Assembly: GCF_036711975.1 (NCBI RefSeq) | Contig: NC_091970.1 | Span: forward strand, 2,239,501-2,303,500 | Source of the DNA: Onthophagus taurus | Taxonomy: Eukaryota; Arthropoda; Insecta; Coleoptera; Scarabaeidae | Length of the DNA: 64,000 bases | Direction of reading: 5' to 3' | Shown here: in pieces, positions 12,801 through 21,435 of the stretch | Numbering within the stretch: the first letter of the stretch is position 1 | How the letters are laid out: each line of letters opens with the position of its first letter | Notes under the pieces: generated by a model | The model's database searches: none | What the model saw: the letters and a program-made list of their open reading frames with translations, nothing else | What the model was told of the DNA's origin: nothing | Made by a program: the position numbers and the translations under genes

Positions 12801-15800
12801 TCTTCGTGGGTAACAGCCGCCATTATACGCTTGTTGAATAATATACTATTATCTACAACTATTGAATTATCTATTCGTTATACAATTGATTTTTGACGGG
12901 TAATGACACTCATTACCCATGACAGACAAAGTGTTGAATAATGAGGCCATTATTCCACACTTCTGATACTGCCTACTAATCAAAAAATAAAATATTAACA
13001 GAAATGACAGCTTTCTTATATTGAGGTTATGTCTGAAATGTCTATCAAGTTTTTTTTTTTTTTTCGTTTTTTTGATTTTTTTTTTTTAAATTAAATAGTT
13101 GTAGATAAAGTATAGTATTCAACTTGCGTATAATGGATGTTACCCACTCAGATTACATTGCAACTTATTCTTCGTGGGTAACAGCCGCCATTATACGCTT
13201 GTTGAATAATATACTATTATCTACAACTATTGAATTATCTATTCGTTATACAATTGATTTTTGACGGGTAATGACACTCATTACCCATGACAGACAAAGT
13301 GTTGAATAATGAGGCCATTATTCCACACTTCTGACACTGCCTACTAATCAAAAAATAAAATATTAACAGAAATGACAGCTTTCTTATATTGAGGTTATGT
13401 CTGAAATGTCTATCAAGTTTTTTTTTTTTTCGTTTTTTTGATTTTTTTTTTCAAAATTAAATAGTTGTAGATAAAGTATAGTATTCAACTTGCGTATAAT
13501 GGATGTTACCCACTCAGATTACTTCTTACTTCTTCTTCGTGGGTAACAGCCGCCATTATACGCTTGTTGAATAATATACTATTATCTACAACTATTGAAT
13601 TATCTATTCGTTATACAATTGATTTTTGACGGGTAATGACACTCATTACCCATGACAGACAAAGTGTTGAATAATGAGGCCATTATTCCACACTTCTGAT
13701 ACTGCCTACTAATCAAAAAATAAAATATTAACAGAAATGACAGCTTTCTTATATTGAGGTTATGTCTGAAATGTCTATCAAGTTTTTTTTTTTTTTTCGT
13801 TTTTTTGATTTTTTTTTTTTAAATTAAATAGTTGTAGATAAAGTATAGTATTCAACTTGCGTATAATGGATGTTACCCACTCAGATTACAAAACTCGCTC
13901 GCTTCGCTCGCTCGTGTTGCAACTTCTTCTTCGTGGGTAACAGCCGCCATTATACGCTTGTTGAATAATATACTATTATCTACAACTATTGAATTATCTA
14001 TTCGTTATACAATTGATTTTTGACGGATAATGACACTCATTACCCATGACAGACAAAGTGTTGAATAATGAGGCCATTATTCCACACTTCTGACACTGCC
14101 TACTAATCAAAAAATAAAATATTAACAGAAATGACAGCTTTCTTATATTGAGGTTATGTCTGAAATGTCTATCAAGTTTTTTTTTTTTTCGTTTTTTTGA
14201 TTTTTTTTTTTTAAATTAAATAGTTGTAGATAAAGTATAGTATTCAACTTGCGTATAATGGATGTTACCCACTCAGATTACAAAACTCGCTCGCTTCGCT
14301 CGCTCGTGTTGCAACTTCTTCTTCGTGGGTAATAGCCGCCATTATACGCTTGTTGAATAATATACTATTATCTACAACTATTGAATTATCTATTCGTTAT
14401 ACAATTGATTTTTGACGGGTAATGACACTCATTACCCATGACAGACAAAGTGTTGAATAATGAGGCCATTATTCCACACTTCTGACACTGCCTACTAAAA
14501 AAAAAATAAAATATTAACAGAAATGACAGTTTTCTTATATTGAGGTTATGTCTGAAATGTCTATCAAGTTTATTTTTTTTTCGTTTTTTTGATTTTTTTT
14601 TCAAAATTAAATAGTTGTAGATAAAGTATAGTATTCAACTTGCGTATAATGGATGTTACCCACTCAGATTACAACACTCGCTCGCTTCGCTCGCTCGTGT
14701 TGCAACTTCTTCTTCGTGGGTAACAGCCGCCATTATACGCTTGTTGAATAATATACTATTATCTACAACTATTGAATTATCTATTCGTTATACAATTGAT
14801 TTTTGACGGGTAATGACACTCATTACCCATGACAGACAAAGTGTTGAATAATGAGGCCATTATTCCACACTTCTGACACTGCCTACTAAAAAAAAAATAA
14901 AATATTAACAGAAATGACAGCTTTCTTATATTGAGGTTATGTCTGAAATGTCTATCAAGTTTATTTTTTTTTTGTTTTTTTGATTTTTTTTTCAAAATTA
15001 AATAGTTGTAGATAAAGTATAGTATTCAACTTGCGTATAATGGATGTTACCCACTCAGATTACAACACTCGCTCGCTTCGCTCGCTCGTGTTGCAACTTC
15101 TTCTTCGTGGGTAACAGCCGCCATTATACGCTTGTTGAATAATATACTATTATATTGTAAATATAAATGATAAATAAGTATAATAGCTTATTTAATAGTA
15201 CCTTACTTAAGTTAAAATAGTTAATTAATTAAAAATTAATATTAAACAAGACGTGTACATGGTTACAAAATAATAATAAAAAAATAACCCGTGTGACGAT
15301 GGCAACAAACTGTGCAATTTCGATAAAACGCCAAAATAATGCGAAGATACACGAAAATAACACAAAATTGACCTTCTTTAAGTGGTGATAACTCGTAAAC
15401 AATGTACCCGATGATCAAGATCTATACGTCACTCGATTCGTCATAGTGTCTTATATCGAAATTACAAAATGCTCGATTTCAATTCTCTCCCGCTAAGTTT
15501 ATACAGCCCTCGGAATGACACCGTCTTCGGCTCGTTGTTTATGCACGTGTGAAAGCTCGTGCTAAAAAATTAATTTAAACTAAATCGACTATAATTAGAG
15601 AACAGTTTGACGGATTTTAATGTTTTATATCTCAATCGAAAGTTTGTGTCTGGCTGAATGCCCGATTTGAAATATTTAAGGATTTTGATTAAAACACAAC
15701 AAACGAATTAATTAAACACATCAATTATCTCCGTAGCTAATTGACCAATTTTAGTCATCAAAATCTCGGTCGAAAGTATGATCTGCAATGAATGCGAAGG

Positions 15801-18800
15801 TGGAAATGCCCGATTTCAAAATTTACTAATTATGTGCGTACAACCATTGAAATGACCCCGCGAGAGTTTTCGAGTCGGGCATTAGTAGTTACAAAGTTTT
15901 AACATCAAAAGGTCATAACGTAGGGTGAAATATTCGTCAAATCCTATGGTCAAATCTGAAAGAGAAGAATAATAAACCTTATTTTGGAGAAATTCAAAAG
16001 ATTAAGGTAGAAATGCAATTGATGGGTACTTGTGGGTGTGTAATGGGCACGTTTCCACACGGAAACAAAAAAGATGAAAGGTGCTGTAAGGTTGTATCGT
16101 TTCGAATTTTCTTTAGTTTTATGTTTACGAATTCTAGTTTTCAGCCTCCTCCACATTTGTCCGATAGCAACAAACTTGTATCCGTAATTTTTTATCTACT
16201 TTCTTAGCTGATATCTTTCTTATTATTAGAGATAATTCGAGATAATAATTAGAGATTCTTTCTCTATCTAAAACCGGTCTTTGTCTGTCGATAGTTAATA
16301 CTAGGATCAATCTGTACTTAAACTACAAAGCGGTGACTCTGTACTTAGATTAAATAGTTTAAAATTACCAAACTTCAAGCCTTTGTGCAATTGTTATCAA
16401 ACCGAATTTTAAAAAACTATTATCAAACTCGGAAAGAGCGCTCTTAAACCGGGTTTTCGTTGGTAAATGTCTATCGGCGTCATGCTTAAATCGCCTTTAA
16501 TATACATCCCTACACGCAAAAACACTTAATTACTATTCCTTTAAACAACTTTCTTATTTGATAGGGGGAAAACTATAGAAGTATAGATCTATCTTATCTA
16601 CAATTTTCTGCTCTGTCTAATGGTGTATAACACGCGGCTATCGCTGCTTGGTTATAGAGTTTTTTCCTGGTGATATAAGAAAGTTATTGATCCCAACAAT
16701 GTTTAAAAGTAGCTAAAACCTGTGAATTTGGTAATTTTTTTATCAAAAACGTCCTTGTGTAAGTCTATAACTTCATGTTATACTTCTATTGTTTTCCTCA
16801 TATCAAATAAGAAAGTTGTTTAAAGGTAGAGCAATTAAACGTTTCTGTATATAGAGATGTATATTAAAGGTGATTTAACCATGATGCTAGTAGATATTGA
16901 CCGACAAAAACCCGGATTAAGATATTTGAAGGAGCGTTCTTTCTGATTGTGAACACAGTTTTTTAAAATTCGGTTTGATAACAATTGCACAAGGGCTTGA
17001 AGTTTGGTAATATTAAGCTATTTTACGTACAGAGCGGTGTTCTTCATCTTTTATTGATTTTAATATTAACATATCGGCAAACGAGGACCGACGATTTCAT
17101 AAAGAAAGAATCAAGCTTTCATATGGTGCATTTAGTGTTCTGCTATATCTAATAATAAGAAAGATATCAGCTAATAAAATAGATAGGAAATTGCGGATAA
17201 AAATTTGTTGTTGGAAGGTTTGTTGCTATCGTCACATCGTCAATCGGGCATTTCCACTTTCGTATTGGCCAAGGATTAAGCTTTCGAATGAGACATTGTT
17301 TATCGAAATCGGTTCACTGGTTCTCATGTTATAATTAAAATACTATACATGTAAAATTCTGTTTAATTGGGGACTAACTTAACATTGCTTTTAACTTCCA
17401 AAAAGAAACGTCAAATCGCAACTTTAAAGTGATTTTTCGGTAAGTACTACACTTTTCCGCACTTTTTTTTTATCATTAACACATCTTTTGAGTCATTTCC
17501 AACCGATTAAAAAAAAATGTATCGATTTTTAAGAGGGACAGCTAATCTTAATATATGCCAAATTTTGTTTAAATTTTATTTATTTATTTACCTCTGAACT
17601 GGAGGTGGGGGTGGAGGGAGCCCTTGATGGGCTAAACACGAATCCAAAACGGATCTAGGTCTCTCCATCCTAACGGATTCATCATCGGAAGGCATCCAGG
17701 TGTATTTAGCGGGGTCAACCTGCATTTTTCTCCGGAAATATGAGTGGCTACTTACGTCTTCATCGTAACGATAAACATCTGGTGGTTGAATCGCCCAAGG
17801 GTACCTTCAAAATTAATTAATTAAAATAAAATTGATTTAAAATTGTTCCCCAAACCTTGGTCTTCGAGGATATGGGGCGTACTCAATGGGGTGCCGTCTA
17901 TAAAGTTCGTGCAAATTCTCATCGGAAGGTATCTTTTGTCGGACGCAAACCGTCAAAAAAGAAGTTTTGTTGCAAGGAGACGGTTGATGCGAGGATAAGC
18001 ACCCGAAAAAGCTGGTCCTTTGTGTTTCCAATGCACCCAAGCCGCGATCGGAAATGCAATATTGTTCCCTAATATCTTGTTTGCTATACAAAGCGGTTCC
18101 ACGGCGAGATTTCGCGTATATTCTCCCCATCGTTTCATCTTCAGATTCGTAACTAAGCGCAACATGTTGTATATCTGCCTATAAACAAAAAGATCCCAAT
18201 AAATATTAATTATTTTAATTTAAGTACTTTCACGGCCGGTGTTAATTAAACTAAAACTAGAATTAACACTAGCGAAGTAAAGCTTTTTGCAACATGGCAT
18301 CCGAAACGTCAAACTTTATTTCAAAAAACGGCTTAACCCAAAAGATTCTAGTATTATAGTTCGTTTTTTTTCTGTAATACTTGTCAATGTAAATTATTTA
18401 GGGTTTCTGTTGGTATTATCTAGGACCCTTATAAAATTTATGTTGTTTTACATTGTCAGTAACTAATTAGTTGAGGTTAAAATAATAATAAATTTTTAGA
18501 TAAATACGATTTTGACGAAGTACATATTTGTTATAAAAATGTGCTACAATGTAATTAAATAGAATAAAATACCTTTTCTAGGTAAGTAAATGGCAAATAA
18601 ACACCCCACAACACTTTTTATGCACCTTTTCTTTTTGAATAACAAAAGCTCAAACGTCAATGTGACATATTTACTTCAAAACATGATAAAACAAAATTCC
18701 CTGTTAATTTTGCCAACTTTACAACAAATTGAAAAAAAAATGAACTATAGGTCTAGTGTTAGTTCTAATTTTAATTTATTTTAATTATTATCACCTGAGT

Positions 18801-19090
18801 TGCCGCATCGAAATGATTCAGAACTACTCTCGAATTACCAAGATAACCTAAAAAAAATTTATTTATTTATTGTTTGCACCTCATCACCTAGTTTTTTTTC
18901 GTTTGGCCTTCGGCGAATGTTGGTACGAAGTCTAAAAGCTTTCTCTCGACGACCGGTATTAATATTTATGGGTTAATTTTCTTTTTCTTTCTCCTTTTAG
19001 TAGCTTCAGAAAGAAGCGGAGGAGAAAGAAAAAGGCAAAAATATTATTTGACTCACCAATATGTTCCATACTTCGTATGCGAGGATTCAT
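1..19090 (-). CDS. Large low-complexity scaffold-like protein, 10 coding exons, C-terminus outside window
   Basis: Seen: coding exons at 19057-19090, 18795-18847, 17856-18178, 17592-17804, 9581-11195, 9158-9522, 6182-7106, 617-848, 396-548 and 1-51 (minus strand). All have GT/AG borders and every junction keeps phase, giving at least 1321 residues from the ATG at 19090. The exon holding the ATG begins after a good acceptor at 19110, so a non-coding first exon lies upstream (position unknown). The protein has no signal peptide or membrane segment; it is rich in Ser, Pro, Lys and Glu, with short ordered-looking islands ([54 protein letters not shown]). Family: not recognised with certainty. Inference: the last islands, ending in LRQKLEE, recall the region ahead of the TBC Rab-GAP domain of TBC1D30-like proteins, which would lie just outside the window. 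This guess is weak; the gene structure itself is well supported. Confidence 0.72.
942..1872. repeat. Palindromic minisatellite, TAGTTCTAG family (locus 1)
   Basis: About 930 bp in the intron after exon 7. Units of roughly 110-130 bp alternate a tract built on tctagttctagg/gttagttctag with a hairpin of the form gtttagccg-CACGTCT..AGACGG-cggctaaac. Neighbouring tracts are in opposite orientation, so the array is palindromic at several scales. Related loci occur at 7166-7990, 18240-18360, 20740-21270, 45345-45625, 50885-51375, 53010-53155 and 55050-55190. The open frames inside are by-products of the repeat. Confidence 0.85.
2155..2478. repeat. Small foldback element
   Basis: The sequence ggttgggtccaaggtttata with downstream ataaggttacc at 2160-2195 recurs as its reverse complement at 2437-2472, with a few mismatches. 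A perfect short hairpin sits in the middle near 2326-2366 (ttgtttatagatatatctataaacaa region). Non-autonomous foldback; no coding content. Confidence 0.6.
2480..2660. repeat. CpG-rich palindromic block, related to 5330-5500
   Basis: This stretch is much richer in CG than its surroundings, with acgcgt/cgcgtac motifs and a GTTCGTTCCAACCGCAC segment. The reverse complement of that segment appears at about 5480-5495, and GTCAAATT..GTAC-type ends also match 5330-5500. Probably two divergent copies of one short element. The short open frames here are not credible genes. Confidence 0.45.
2674..3677. mobile_element. TA-target MITE, TACTATCTCC family, 1.0 kb copy
   Basis: Ends are TACTATCTCCTATATCGCTG and its reverse complement, flanked by TA dinucleotides (2672-2673 and 3678-3679). 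The subterminal motif gtcgtgccccc is present at both ends. A second, internally deleted copy lies in opposite orientation at 36841-37526. Their inner parts align (for example ttgttcattaaacattatat against its reverse complement). TA duplication suggests Tc1/mariner-type mobilisation (inference). The 99-residue open frame at the right end covers part of the terminus and is not a gene. Confidence 0.82.
3760..4705. mobile_element. Foldback element with arms of roughly 400 bp
   Basis: The left arm (about 3795-4180) contains gtctgtcacgacgagctgag, then caacttccggttataccgg. The right arm (about 4360-4705) is its reverse complement with scattered mismatches and short indels, read as ccggtataaccggaagttgg and then ctcagctcgtcgtgacagac. 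About 180 bp separates the arms. The TTCCGG..CCGGAA core and the phrase acttcgttatttaaatggaatgc also occur in the foldback at 21665-23929 and near 35380, so these form one superfamily. No transposase. Confidence 0.75.
4706..5034. mobile_element. Foldback MITE, arms about 85 bp
   Basis: The left end (from about 4711) starts acaggtgtccaaatttcgat, followed by a run through tatctttcataataactgag in reverse. It recurs inverted at about 4950-5034, ending atcgaaatttggacacctgt. The two arms are nearly identical. The element directly abuts the right arm of the previous foldback. An open frame across it is only the hairpin read through. Confidence 0.78.
5690..6085. repeat. Hairpin-rich element related to the intron tandem array
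   Basis: Contains tagtattctactcgcatata and a later tatatgctcatataataatatacta-type end, with gtgaataatagc repeats between. The same plan (tagtattcaacttgcgtata ... tatacgcttgttgaataata) ends every unit of the array at 12486-15152. Part of it (aattgattccataaatc region and gtgtcacattgacgtttaa) recurs inverted at about 57060-57145. Probably a diverged solo unit. Confidence 0.55.
6182..7106 (-). CDS. Exon 7 (residues about 868-1176), Lys/Arg/Ser-rich segment
   Basis: 925-nt exon with acceptor TTTTTAG|T and donor AAG|GTAATC. It encodes a highly basic, RS-like low-complexity stretch ([11 protein letters not shown], then many K/R/S runs). After this comes a small motif, [13 protein letters not shown], with a Cys-x2-Cys pair that could be half of a metal site. 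The exon closes with [20 protein letters not shown], a likely short charged helix or coiled coil. The opposite strand and other frame also show long open frames here, as expected from base composition; they are not separate genes. Confidence 0.7.
7126..9162. repeat. Inserted repeat block flanked by a 40-bp duplication of an exon-intron border
   Basis: The block holds a TAGTTCTAG minisatellite (7166-7990) followed by two direct copies of a roughly 528-bp sequence. The copies run about 8029-8556 and 8557-9075; both contain ctttaaaatgagtccaaaca and three gacattgacatt/accggaagttg motifs. The outer borders, 7126-7166 and 9123-9162, are a direct repeat of about 40 bp with two mismatches. The right border carries the real exon 6 end and donor; the left carries a dead copy. 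Confidence 0.8.
9158..9522 (-). CDS. Exon 6 of the large scaffold-like gene; its 3' end is duplicated in the intron
   Basis: 365-nt exon in phase 0, beginning [14 protein letters not shown] and ending [12 protein letters not shown]. It is Ser/Pro-rich and holds a [14 protein letters not shown] segment. The donor is GA|GTACGT. The last few exon bases, the donor and about 35 bp of intron recur at 7126-7166, where the donor reads GTACAT; the real exon 7 acceptor lies beyond that copy. Joining GA to the first T of exon 7 gives an aspartate and keeps the frame. Confidence 0.68.
9581..11195 (-). CDS. Exon 5 (residues about 208-746) of the large scaffold-like gene
   Basis: This is the largest exon, 1615 nt, open throughout and joined in phase 2 to the exon 6.4 kb upstream. 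It starts with [19 protein letters not shown], followed by Ser-rich sequence. It holds several short motifs that look conserved against a disordered background: a double QTE/QTN motif region near the start, a KTASDGEIL segment, [20 protein letters not shown], and [20 protein letters not shown] before its end. Many Ser/Thr sites sit in acidic or proline contexts, which suggests a phosphorylated scaffold (inference). The exon ends ..SNSIK|GTAAAA in phase 0. No catalytic domain is visible. Confidence 0.72.
11313..12133. mobile_element. MITE with 23-bp terminal repeats and AGTGCA subterminal clusters
   Basis: The left end GCTTTGTTCGTTGGGACTGC.. is matched by the reverse complement at the right end, finishing at 12133. 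Both ends carry many TGCACT/AGTGCA hexamers, typical of transposase-binding subterminal repeats (inference). The element interrupts the left arm of the larger inverted repeat. The uninterrupted sequence at about 17480 (read in reverse, gtgttaatgataaaa) gives the empty site and implies a short TAAT-like target duplication. No transposase; the superfamily is not assigned. Confidence 0.8.
12486..15152. repeat. Tandem array, seven units of 363-394 bp, each with a palindromic end
   Basis: Units begin at tatctacaactattgaatta near 12486, 12849, 13218, 13582, 13975, 14368 and 14758. Copies are nearly identical. Units 1-3 are short (363-369 bp). Units 4-7 carry an extra segment of about 30 bp, ctcgctcgcttcgctcgctc, that is itself a palindrome. 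Each unit ends in a hairpin of roughly 150 bp: tagttgtagata..tatagtattcaac..ccattatacgc..ttgaataatatacta..tatctacaacta. The 72-residue open frames in several units are not supported as genes; other units lack them. Confidence 0.9.
15360..17340. repeat. Long imperfect palindrome inside intron 4
   Basis: Left-side segments recur inverted on the right. accaaacttcaagcctttgt (16368) pairs with the reverse at about 17000. caactttcttatttgatagg (16548) pairs with catatcaaataagaaagttg (16800). gatatctttcttattattag (16209) pairs with about 17155. Segments near 15800 (gaaatgcccgattt) pair with about 17245. The centre of symmetry is near 16,680. Arms are diverged, with indels. No coding potential found. 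Confidence 0.68.
17592..19090 (-). CDS. Exons 1-4 (N-terminal 208 residues) of the large scaffold-like gene
   Basis: Exon 1 contributes only [12 protein letters not shown], with the last glycine split across the intron. Exon 2 (53 nt) continues in phase 1, exon 3 (323 nt) in phase 0 and exon 4 (213 nt) in phase 2. Residues 110-180 look ordered, with aromatic and proline-rich segments around [20 protein letters not shown] and a WMPSDDES segment. A polyproline run LPPPPPPVQ at about 199-207 could bind SH3, WW or EVH1 domains (inference). The donor of exon 3 is a weaker AAG|GTTTGG; the other donors are close to consensus. Another isoform could start at one of the in-frame downstream ATGs. Confidence 0.7.
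18240..18360. repeat. Short TAGTTCTAG-family fragment
   Basis: Contains actaaaactagaattaacac and a degraded cggcttaacccaaaagattc piece, matching the minisatellite family described at 942. It lies in the intron between exons 2 and 3. The remaining 400 bp to 18790 is AT-rich with no further structure seen, apart from another short ctagtgttagttc piece at 18750. Confidence 0.6.
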
Positions 19091-19489
19091 AGTTCCACTT
19101 TAAGGGAAACCTGAAACGGGACAAAATTAGGGTCAATTAGGGACTCAATTACTAATTAACCGGCCCGAATCGAGGGGCTAATTACTACAGATATTAACTG
19201 GTGAAATAGTTTCCGTTTTTGGAATTTCAAATATATCAATTTTATTCTTTTATGTATTACGAGCAAAAAATACGAAAAACAATAAGAAAAATAAGGTAAT
19301 AATTTAAATAAACGTTTTCAAGAAACGTCAAATTAAACAGTTTCCTTCTATACCTGTCAATGTCAAAATCTTAAAATTTGTGTTGGTACCACCAAGAGTT
19401 TTTCTTTAACCTCACTTTAAATAAACGTCAAATTGACGACTTTTTAAAGTTATTAATTATTTATTTAAAAAAAATTACAAAAGTCACTA

Positions 19490-19984
19490 ATGTCAATAAC
19501 AACGTTACACTTCTTAATTATTTTTCTTTCCTTTACAATCACTTTCGGCAATTCCGAATTGATTCGAATCGAAAAAGGCGATATTCAGAAATTAAAAACG
19601 ACCAAAAAGCTTTTAGAACCCGAGGAAATCCGCGATGAGAAAAAAGAAATTTTAAGGGGCGACAATGATGGTGAAATCGACGAGGAAGATGATGAGGATG
19701 AAGACGATGAAGAGGACGACGATGAAGCAAATTCTTCAAGGGGTAAATTTTTTTAAATTATTTTTGGTGATGAAACAATAAACGTTTTAGGAACGGATAA
19801 AGAGCGTCGAGAAGAGAAAGGCAATAAAGGTCCGAAAATATGGGACCAATGGGGAAAATGGTCCCCTTGTAGTGTTACATGCGGTATCGGGAAGATTATA
19901 CGTTGGAGACATTGTGTTGGTGGAGGGTGTGCTGCAGGAGAAAAAGAAGCACAAATAAAAACGTGTACTTTACCAGCTTGTTAA
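19490..19984 (+). CDS. Small secreted protein with acidic tract and one thrombospondin type-1 repeat
   Basis: Two exons, 19490-19742 and 19791-19984, joined in phase 1 (G|GTAAAT / TTTTAG|GA), giving 148 residues. Residues 1-20 form a signal peptide (hydrophobic LHFLIIFLSFTITFG). Residues 61-80 are an almost unbroken Asp/Glu run. Residues 102-148 are a TSP1 repeat with the W-x2-W-x2-W motif WDQWGKWSPC and six cysteines (C111, 115, 126, 131, 143, 148). The SVTCG motif is the usual C-mannosylation/O-fucosylation context (established for the family). It is likely extracellular and may bind matrix or Ca2+ through the acidic tract (inference). It is divergent from the start exon of the large minus-strand gene 400 bp away, and could lie inside that gene's 5' intron. 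No specific name can be given. Confidence 0.85.
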
Positions 19985-20740
19985 TGAATCTATCTATTAT
20001 ATACATATATTTTATATAAATACATGTTTTAAATACAATCGTTTAGAGCAAGTGGAAATTTTAAGGATCATAAACGCAATGGAAAAAAGCTTTTGTACGA
20101 TCTCTTTAGATCTCCGCGAAACGTCTGTCTCTATGGAAACTTCCAAATAGGGGGGAAGGTTACAGGAGGCACTTCCCGAGAATTAGAGAAAGAAAGAAAT
20201 CCTCCAAGGATATTATTCCCTTCCCCATTCCTTCATTTTATTTAATAGTTCCGTTTTATCGCTTTTTGAATTAAATTTTTTTTATTAATAGTTTTAATAA
20301 AAGAATTCGATTCGGATGGTCAATTTTTTATCGTTTGACTTTATCGAGTGCGTTCCGTCCGGAGTTTCGAGGGTAATTTGTCAATTTGTCAATGTGTCAA
20401 GGGTAAAAGGACGTGAGGGGGGTTGGGGGAAGGGTCGGAAAACGTTGCGGGAAATATATCATCGAAGTCGCGTCGAGATTGCGACAACCTTTTTGTTTCG
20501 AGTCGAGTACAATTTAACGAGATCTTTTTGAGAATAAAATAAAATTTTTTTTTAAACAAATTTTTACTTGAAGAGTGATTCAAAACTATTCCATATACAT
20601 TACATTAGACCGGGAATTTTATATAACTCGCAATATATGAACATAGTAACCATAGTTACGAAATTACTATGCACTTGCACTGTCTCACATAAAATCCAAC
20701 ATAACTTAATAGTACAGGTATTGGTACAGGCAAGGTAGTT
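19985..20740. other. Intergenic stretch without recognised gene
   Basis: AT-rich with a more CpG-containing part at about 20310-20510 (cgttccgtccgg, ggtcggaaaacgttgcggg, cgaagtcgcgtcgagattgc). That could be 5' regulatory or untranslated DNA of the minus-strand gene, but no splice or initiator signal decides it. The open frames here overlap each other on both strands and resemble no family. Confidence 0.4.
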
Positions 20741-21270
20741 TTGCGATAGATAGTGTTAGTTCTAGCAGTTTTATTTGTTATGCATCGTTAGACCGAGAAC
20801 TAGAATCATTTGGGTTTAGCCGCACGTCTCTAAAGACGGCTAAACCCGAATGATTCTAGTTCTAGGTCTAATGTTAGTTCTAGTTTTAATTGTTATGCAT
20901 CGCTAGATCACGAACTAGAATCATTTGGGTTTAGCCGCAAGTCTCTAAAGACGGCTAAACCCGAATGATTCTAGTTCTAGGCTTAATGTTAGTTCTAATT
21001 TCAATTGTTATGCAGCGTTAGACCAAGAACTAAAATTATTTCCGTTTAGCCACACGTGTTTAAAGACGGCTAAATTCGAATGATTCTAGTTCTAGGTCTT
21101 GTGTTAGTTCTAGTAACAGTACTAGTGTAAAACTAGTACTAACACTAAACCTAGAACTAGAATCATTCGGGTTTAGACACGTTCGGCTAAACCCAAATGA
21201 TTCTAGTACCATGTCTTGTGTTAGTTCTAGTGATAGTGCAAAGCTAGAACTAACACCAGACCTAAAACCC
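20740..21270. repeat. Palindromic minisatellite, TAGTTCTAG family (locus 3)
   Basis: Four to five units of the same family as 942-1872. Hairpins gtttagccgcacgtctctaa / agacggctaaac separate tctagttctaggtctagtgt tracts. The last units are more diverged. The 90-residue open frame on the minus strand is repeat-encoded. Confidence 0.85.
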
Positions 21271-21284
21271 GGTAATATTTTAGG

Positions 21285-21435
21285 ACTTGCTCGCAGCAAC
21301 ATTAAAATTCTTAAAATTCCGATTAAAGACACACCTCATCTTATTGGGTCTAGCTGATGCCGACTATGTGCGGAGAACGAGGAGACAGTTGAGCATGTTT
21401 TAGTGGCCCTGCTGTTAATCGTTTTTGGGTCGCAG
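21285..21435 (+). pseudogene. Relic of a non-LTR retrotransposon C-terminus (zinc knuckle)
   Basis: On the plus strand one frame reads CRLCAENEETVEHVLVALL from about 21349. This matches the Cys/His knuckle pattern C-x2-C-x8-H at the end of non-LTR reverse transcriptases (family knowledge). The frame upstream is broken by a stop just before the first cysteine, and the final cysteine is missing, so it is dead. A comparable but better kept knuckle occurs in the element at 30720-31175. Confidence 0.55.

Larger units (their letters stand above)
11249..17542. mobile_element. Large inverted-repeat element filling intron 4
   Basis: The left arm is 11249-11312 plus 12134-12250, split by a MITE. The right arm is 17383-17542. 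They are inverted copies: ctgtccctcttaaaaatcga / tcgatttttaagagggacag, and ttacttacc-type sequence next to gaaaaatcactttaaagttg on both. Between them lie the tandem array (12486-15152) and a second palindrome (about 15360-17340). Related end sequences (gaaaaatcac.ttaaa, cgatttttaag) occur at 40800-41380 and 48600-48700. Whether the whole 6.3 kb is one element or a pair of ends around other insertions cannot be decided here. Confidence 0.6.

Noticed and set aside
12503-14995. Three 72-residue minus-strand open frames at 12503, 14386 and 14777, nearly identical
   Set aside because: They are the same stretch of the tandem repeat unit read three times. Other units break the frame and no family resemblance exists.
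12486-15152. Possible CRISPR-like or regularly spaced array
   Set aside because: Units are 360-390 bp with no short repeat/unique spacer alternation, and the genome is eukaryotic.
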